From JAABRU01 sp964534335 (lineage in GTDB: Bacteria; Desulfobacterota; Desulfobacteria; Desulfobacterales; Desulfococcaceae): a stretch of DNA of 16,299 nt. This document shows, piece by piece, positions 12,345-16,299 of the stretch (the first letter of the stretch is position 1; the number at the start of each line of letters is the position of its first letter). The notes under the pieces are model-generated. The model saw only the letters and a list, made by a program, of their open reading frames with translations, was not told the DNA's origin and did not search any database. The position numbers and the translations under genes are program-made. The stretch is taken from NCBI GenBank assembly GCA_964534335.1, contig CAZHPS010000107.1, positions 1-16,299 of the forward strand. Reading direction: 5' to 3'.

Positions 12345-13910
12345 TTACTGCTTTACACCGCTTACCACCTGCAAAGCATGGATCGCCTCCTCAAGGCTGA
12401 TGACACCGTCTCCGTTGAAATCTCCGGGAATTTCACAGCCATCTGCGCTGGAAAGTGACGGAACATCAACTGTCAGACCCTGCTCCCCTGTCCATGTGAT
12501 CTGCTGGGACAGGATTTGAAAATTCGGGGCATTGACTGTCAGAGTATAAGTTCCGGCCGGTACATCAGAAAGAATGAAATTGCCGTTTTCATCGGTAAAG
12601 GTTTTGTAATCCGTACCGTCCAGAGCCACTTCCGCATTTCTGACGCTCAGACTGTCCCATCCGGCAACTGATGCGGTGATTTTGCCTGTGATGGAGGGAT
12701 TGACTTCAATACTCACAGTTTCGGCCTGTCCCCATCTGGAATACGAATCCATTGCCCGGACTGTCAGGGTATGATTTCCCGGATTCAGGGACGAGGAATC
12801 CTGTTCCCCCTCAAAATACTCCTGCACAGAATCAAACTGGCCGTCAGTCGCGGTCAGAGCCGTGCCGCTTCCCGCACCCGGATCAGTATCCAGAAAATAC
12901 TCGGCACTTTTCAGGGTTACGGGACTGCTGACTTCCACATCAAATTTTCTGGGAACTCCCCAGGTTCCCTCGGAATCCTTCATGCGCACAAACACGGTGC
13001 GGATACCGGCTGCCAGTGATGAAGTGTCTATGCCGCTTTTCTGATACAGACCTTCGGAAAGCGTGAGCGGAATGCCACTGCCCGCTCCCGGATCTGTGTC
13101 AATGAAATACTCGGCAGCCTGAATGGTTTTTGTGCCTTTGACCATGAACAGGTGTCTGCGGCTGATTCCCCATACGCCGGATTCGTTTTGCATTCGGACA
13201 CAGAGAAAATGCGGCCCTGCCTTGATATTGGCAGGCAGCGTGATTTCCTGTTCAAATTCATACCATGCCCCTGCATTTTTGGAATACAGCAGCACATTGT
13301 CAAGAAGAAGACCGTACTGATCCTGTGCGGTGCTGTCATGGGTGAAGGTAAGTTTCGCTGTTGTCTCTGAGGCCACCGAAATGGTACGGCTGATCTTTTC
13401 AAAACCCTGTTCACTGGTTTTTGTGAACTGCTCCGTGTACAGGCTTCCCAAAGACACTGTAATTGTATTGGTATCCCCCCGGTTGGAACCTGCAAGCCTG
13501 AAACTCAGAACATACTGTCCGGGTTTCAGGACAAAGGCTGTTTTGGATGACAGGGTTCCGGCTTTGTCAGTTGTGCCGTCCAAATCCACATATCTGCCGT
13601 TTCCTGACCAGAAATCAAAGTCGATAAGAACTGTGCCGTCAAAAGCAAGGACTCTGTCTCCCACAAGATCCACTGCTCCGTCCGGCACATCCCAGTTGGT
13701 AAAACGGGTATAGTTGAATTCACCGATTCCACCGTTTTCACCGTCAAAATCATCTTTCAGAAGAATTCCCTGTTTGAAGGTCAGGGGCGTTCCATTGCCT
13801 TCACCGGGGTCAGTGTCAATATAATATTCCGCGCCTGTGATATTGTGCAAAGCCAATGCAGGAAAGGGCAGAATCAGCAAAAGTCCGGCCAGCAGAATGA
13901 TATGTTTCAT
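12345..13910 (-). CDS. Exported multi-repeat protein with a dockerin-like end
   Basis: A 521-residue secreted protein. A signal peptide (1 to about 20, MKHIILLAGLLLILPFPALA) precedes three copies of a module that starts AEY(Y/F)(I/L)DTDPG and ends with a VRMxxxxGxWG-like strand: copy 1 at 27-50 plus 215-258, copy 2 at 266-327, copy 3 at 336-403. Copy 1 is split by an inserted domain (about 51-214) with a jelly-roll-like pattern (DDFDGENGGIGEFNYT, then RYVDLDGTTDKAG). A carboxypeptidase-regulatory-like beta domain (about 405-485) and a single dockerin/EF-hand loop (GDFNGDGVISLEEAI, 496-510) follow. I chose ATG 13910 because AAGGGGG precedes it and it opens directly into the signal peptide. An in-frame start at 13934 would overlap the upstream gene. 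It lies 13 bp behind the beta-helix gene, hence the same operon. The role is probably extracellular or surface binding; no enzyme motif was seen. Confidence 0.85.
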   Translation of the reverse strand: MKHIILLAGLLLILPFPALALHNITGAEYYIDTDPGEGNGTPLTFKQGILLKDDFDGENGGIGEFNYTRFTNWDVPDGAVDLVGDRVLAFDGTVLIDFDFWSGNGRYVDLDGTTDKAGTLSSKTAFVLKPGQYVLSFRLAGSNRGDTNTITVSLGSLYTEQFTKTSEQGFEKISRTISVASETTAKLTFTHDSTAQDQYGLLLDNVLLYSKNAGAWYEFEQEITLPANIKAGPHFLCVRMQNESGVWGISRRHLFMVKGTKTIQAAEYFIDTDPGAGSGIPLTLSEGLYQKSGIDTSSLAAGIRTVFVRMKDSEGTWGVPRKFDVEVSSPVTLKSAEYFLDTDPGAGSGTALTATDGQFDSVQEYFEGEQDSSSLNPGNHTLTVRAMDSYSRWGQAETVSIEVNPSITGKITASVAGWDSLSVRNAEVALDGTDYKTFTDENGNFILSDVPAGTYTLTVNAPNFQILSQQITWTGEQGLTVDVPSLSSADGCEIPGDFNGDGVISLEEAIHALQVVSGVKQ

Positions 13911-13923
13911 GTATGCCCCCTTT

Positions 13924-14844
13924 TCAGTTGACAATTCCTTTGGCTTTGATGGTGATTTTGCCGCCTTTGGGAACAGATGTGGGTGTTATGAGGAGTTCAG
14001 TTACACCGGGGCCGCCGACAACATAGGGCCAGAAGGAAACAGAATCAGGGCCGCCATACACGCCTTTGTCGTTACGGGTTCCGTCAGGGTCATTGAAGGT
14101 TGGATCCAAAACACCGGTATTGATACATTGTGAAGAACTTTTTAAGACAAAATTTCCTGTCTCAGGGTCAATGAACTGGGGGTCTGGGAGCGTATCGCCT
14201 ACCCCTGCTGATATATACGCATAATTGCCACCTGTGTTTTCAAACAGATTGTTGTAAGTGGATGAATAACCGGTATAGCGAGAATATATGCCAAAACCAC
14301 CATTATAAGCAATGATATTGCCCTTGACAGAAATTGCACCGCTATTGTGAAAATAAATACCATTTGAAGTGTTAGAGACAATCGTGTTATTCACGATTTT
14401 AATATCACAAGATGCTTTTTCGCTTGCATATATACCAGTTGAACATCCTGTAATTATGCAGTTTTTAATCATTCCGACAACTCCGGCTGTATTGACTATA
14501 ATGCCAGAGTGATTGGATGTTATGGTAAAGCCTTTGATAACCGGAAAGCTGATATTCAGGGTAACTGCATTTGCATTTGGCAATGAAGAGATTTTGGAAT
14601 CAATGATGGTATATTGCGGCCCGGAACCAATCAGGGAAACCGATTTGTCAATGGAAATGGCTTCGTTGTAAGTTCCCGGCCCAACCATGATGACATCATT
14701 TGCGGCAGCCGCATTTATAGCATCCTGTATTTTCGTGTATGTTCCGCCTCCGGACTGATCCACATAAATCGTTGCCGCCATTGCCCCTGAGTTCAGCAGT
14801 ATTGCCAAACCCGCCATTGCCAAAGTAAACAGCATTTTTTTCAT
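13924..14844 (-). CDS. Exported right-handed beta-helix protein
   Basis: A 306-residue protein with a signal peptide (cleavage likely after AMA, residue 23) and a parallel beta-helix built of irregular rungs: TIYVDQSGGGTYTKIQDAIN (25-44), PGTYNE, KSVSLIGSG, then NxI/G-I-x repeats to about 200, closing with DPQFIDPETGNFVLKSSSQC (221-240) and NTG. This is the fold of pectate-lyase-like and NosD-like proteins, but catalytic residues cannot be assigned. A C-terminal strand region (279-306) with TPTSVPKGGKITIKAKG looks like the start of an adhesive beta domain. The ATG at 14844 has AAGGAG upstream. It is the first gene of a two-gene unit with the dockerin-like protein. A terminator-like hairpin sits 37 bases before its start codon. 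Confidence 0.88.
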   Translation of the reverse strand: MKKMLFTLAMAGLAILLNSGAMAATIYVDQSGGGTYTKIQDAINAAAANDVIMVGPGTYNEAISIDKSVSLIGSGPQYTIIDSKISSLPNANAVTLNISFPVIKGFTITSNHSGIIVNTAGVVGMIKNCIITGCSTGIYASEKASCDIKIVNNTIVSNTSNGIYFHNSGAISVKGNIIAYNGGFGIYSRYTGYSSTYNNLFENTGGNYAYISAGVGDTLPDPQFIDPETGNFVLKSSSQCINTGVLDPTFNDPDGTRNDKGVYGGPDSVSFWPYVVGGPGVTELLITPTSVPKGGKITIKAKGIVN

Positions 14845-14880
14845 AACCTCTTTCTCCTTTTTTTCAGTTCAATGATATAC

Positions 14881-14908
14881 AAAAGCAGCCGGGCACTTGC
14901 CCGGCTGC
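14881..14908 (-). terminator. Strong hairpin-T terminator in the beta-helix leader
   Basis: On the minus strand a perfect 10-bp GC-rich stem (14885-14894 with 14899-14908, four-base loop) is followed by TTTTGTAT. The start codon of the beta-helix gene is only 37 bases further on, with its ribosome site in between, which leaves no room for a promoter after the stem. The upstream bases GCCCG (on the minus strand) can pair with the CGGGC of the 5' arm as a competing small hairpin. It may be an attenuator, or simply the end of a transcript from the right. Confidence 0.6.
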
Positions 14909-14923
14909 GGGCCAACCCATGTT

Positions 14924-15532
14924 GTCTGAACTGTGATTTGTCTGATTGCTCTGATTAATTGTCTGAACTGTGATTCGTTTGATTCATCTGATTACTCTGA
15001 TTGCTTGTCTGAACTGTGATTTGTCTGATTAATCTGATTAATCTGATTTTATTCGTGCCTGAATCAGAGTAATCACAATAATCAGATGAATCTGCTGTCT
15101 GAACTCTGATTCATCTGATTACTCTGATTTTATTCGTGCCTGAATCAGAGTAATCACAATAATCAGATGAATCTGCTNNNNNNNNNNNNNNNNNNNNNNN
15201 NNNNNNNNNNNNNNNNNNNNNNNNNNNNNNNNNNNNNNNNNNNNNNNNNNNNNNNNNNNNNNNNNNNNNNNNNNNNNGTCTGAACTCTGATTCATCTGAT
15301 TTGTCTGATTACTCTGATTTTATTCGTGCCTGAATCAGACAAATCAGAATAATCAGAATAATCAGATGAATCAGAGTTCCAGACAATCTGATTACTCTGA
15401 TTTTATTCGTGCCTGAATCAGACAAATCAGAATAATCAGATGAATCAGAGTTCCAGACAATCTGATTGCTCTGATTTTATTCGTGCCTGAATCAGATAAA
15501 TCAGACAAATCAGATGAATCAGAGTTCCAGAC
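14924..15532. repeat. Array of long palindromes built on TCTGATT words
   Basis: Each unit has a left arm of GTCTGAAC...TCTGATT words, a constant centre TTTTATTCGTGCCTGAATCA, and a right arm of AATCAGA words closing in AGAGTTCCAGACA. The centre is seen at about 15051, 15132, 15322, 15405 and 15479, so the period is 74-83 bases. The leftmost part (14924-15040) has left-arm words only. Neither strand has a coding frame. A gap of N lies inside. These are dispersed extragenic palindromes expanded in tandem. Confidence 0.85.
15178..15277. other. Assembly gap of exactly 100 N
   Basis: One hundred undetermined bases lie within the palindrome array. Sequence before the gap repeats a unit 81 bases earlier, and the sequence after the gap begins GTCTGAACTCTGATTCATCT exactly as after the earlier unit, so the missing part is most likely further units. 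The true size is unknown. Confidence 0.95.
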
Positions 15533-15600
15533 GATTTCGGCATGCTCAGTGACCATGATTTATCTGATTATCATGATTTTTCACGCATGGCAATTACAAC

Positions 15601-15698
15601 TGTCTGAACCCGGATTTCCAGGATTGGGGGATTGACCGGGATTTTCAGGCTGCATCATCCGGGTTAATCCGTAAATCCTGAGAATCCCGGTTCGGACA
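15601..15698. repeat. 98-base palindromic repeat, copy 1
   Basis: An imperfect palindrome opening TGTCTGAACCCGGATT and closing CCCGGTTCGGACA, with arms of about 43 bases around TTTCAGGCTGCATCA. It is nearly identical to 15769-15866, and the similarity extends upstream of each copy (GATTATCATGAT...CATGGCAATTACAAC), so the duplicated block is about 130 bases. Confidence 0.8.
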
Positions 15699-15768
15699 AT
15701 CCCTGTCTGAACTGTGATTTGTGTGATTTCCCTGATTATCATGATGTTTCATTCATGGCAATTACAAC

Positions 15769-15866
15769 TGTCTGAACCCGGATTTTCAGGATTGGGGGAT
15801 TGACCGGGATTTTCAGGCTGCATCATCCCGGTCAATCCGTAAATCCTGAGAATCCCGGTTCGGACA
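15769..15866. repeat. 98-base palindromic repeat, copy 2
   Basis: Second copy of the element at 15601-15698, 168 bases away in the same orientation. Its arms pair slightly better (CCCGGTCAATCC against GGATTGACCGGG). It lies about 55 bases behind the stop codon of the coiled-coil gene and could act as its transcript end. Confidence 0.8.
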
Positions 15867-15921
15867 GATGGCAATCACAGAAATCAGATGAATCAGAGTT
15901 CCAGACAGTCCTGCTTACATT

Positions 15922-16200
15922 TTACAACTGATCCGGACTGATACCCAGTTCACGCAGCTTTGCGGCCATTTTTTCTGCCTGTTTAACCGCCTCTTTTGCG
16001 CGCAGCCGCTCCTTCTTTGCCAGTTTGACAGCCGATTCAGCCCGCAGCCGTTCCGCATCAGTCATCTTATTTGCCATACGGAGCTGTCTGTCATAGTCTG
16101 TATGTGTCATAAATTCCTTTCCGTCAGAATCAAACACATGCAGATCATCCTCTTTCAGATCAAAGCGGATGTTCAGCAGCGGACTGATCCATGTCCGCAT
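15922..16200 (-). CDS. Uma2-like C-terminal tail as a separate short gene
   Basis: A 92-residue protein. Its first 37 residues (SPLLNIRFDLKEDDLHVFDS, then DGKEFMTH) resemble the last beta strands of Uma2-family (DUF820) PD-(D/E)xK proteins, followed by a charged coiled coil (about 38-84, Ala/Glu/Arg/Lys heptads) and the common ending LRELGISPDQL. The nuclease core is absent: in-frame reading upstream of the ATG at 16200 meets a stop at 16273-16275. AGAGGA stands before the ATG, so it could be translated as a stand-alone gene, or it is the remnant of a longer one. It lies 44 bp behind another gene end. Confidence 0.6.
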   Translation of the reverse strand: MRTWISPLLNIRFDLKEDDLHVFDSDGKEFMTHTDYDRQLRMANKMTDAERLRAESAVKLAKKERLRAKEAVKQAEKMAAKLRELGISPDQL

Positions 16201-16244
16201 CTTTTCCTCTTTAATGTCCGTGCTGTTTATGATCCGGCAGATTG

Positions 16245-16299
16245 TCAGGAACCGGCAAACAGAGCATCCAGATCAGCACTCATGCCGGGCAGAACAGAA
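16245..16299 (-). CDS. C-terminal end of a probable Uma2-family gene (partial)
   Basis: The last 17 codons before a TGA at 16245-16247 read SVLPGMSADLDALFAGS. A hydrophobic LPG followed by an acidic helix and LFA is a usual C-terminus of short Uma2-type proteins. The rest lies outside the window. If correct, this gene and the tail-only gene behind it form a pair of related sequences, one perhaps duplicated and truncated. Confidence 0.4.
   Translation of the reverse strand, partial: SVLPGMSADLDALFAGS

Noticed and set aside
13911..13934. Upstream ATG at 13934 for the dockerin-like protein
   Set aside because: It overlaps the beta-helix gene and puts eight residues before an otherwise perfect signal peptide; the ATG at 13910 has a ribosome site.
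14885..14923. Cyclic-di-GMP (GEMM) riboswitch in the beta-helix leader
   Set aside because: The GGGC-GCCC hairpin looked suggestive, but the conserved GEMM core and receptor sequences are absent.
14924..15532. CRISPR array
   Set aside because: Units are palindromes of 74-83 bases whose spacers are made of the same words; there are no unique spacers and no cas genes.

Overview
The window looks like chromosome from a Desulfobacterales-type sulfate reducer (a Desulfonema-like or related Desulfobacterota organism). This is inferred from gene content only: a KamA-type lysine aminomutase, a cysteine synthase fused to a CysRS-like domain, an AAA-ATPase-like/PD-(D/E)xK protein, Uma2-type tails, a dockerin-like secreted protein, and a heavy load of dispersed palindromic repeats. 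Every gene I can support lies on the minus strand, so the window reads from right to left.

Reading 3' to 5' in window coordinates: at the right edge (15.9-16.3 kb) are the C-terminal end of a probable Uma2-family gene and a short stand-alone gene that looks like only the coiled-coil tail of a Uma2 protein. From 14.9 to 15.9 kb is a gene-free palindrome array broken by a 100-N assembly gap. A two-gene unit for exported proteins follows (12.3-14.8 kb): a right-handed beta-helix protein, then a multi-repeat protein with a single dockerin-like calcium loop. A strong hairpin-plus-T terminator lies just in front of this unit and another hairpin lies behind it. From 11.6 to 12.3 kb is a decayed toxin-antitoxin locus: two antitoxin-like genes in a row, followed by a vapC (PIN toxin) remnant that keeps only its first about 11 and last about 22 codons. 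The stop codon of that remnant is two bases from the start of an AAA-ATPase-like/PD-(D/E)xK protein.

From 5.4 to 9.8 kb is a housekeeping-like block: thymidylate kinase (tmk), then the CysM-CysRS fusion, then an unrecognised 331-residue protein 55 bp behind it. In the fusion the cysteine synthase half looks intact. The CysRS-like half keeps the zinc/cysteine-binding residues but has altered versions of all three ATP-binding signatures. This is the most interesting protein of the window.

From 0 to 5.4 kb are a stand-alone Cache-like domain protein, a membrane-anchored LysM protein, kamA and a nitroreductase-family flavoprotein. They are separated by unusually long non-coding gaps. Two adjacent MITE-like elements, with matching terminal inverted repeats about 25 bp long, sit at 4905-5243, and the window opens inside the right end of a third copy. 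Several other inverted-repeat families (CACAGAGAACACAGAG type, GTGTCAGGTTTCAG type, CCGGATTTTT hairpins) fill the remaining gaps. No rRNA, tRNA, CRISPR array or intact transposase was seen.
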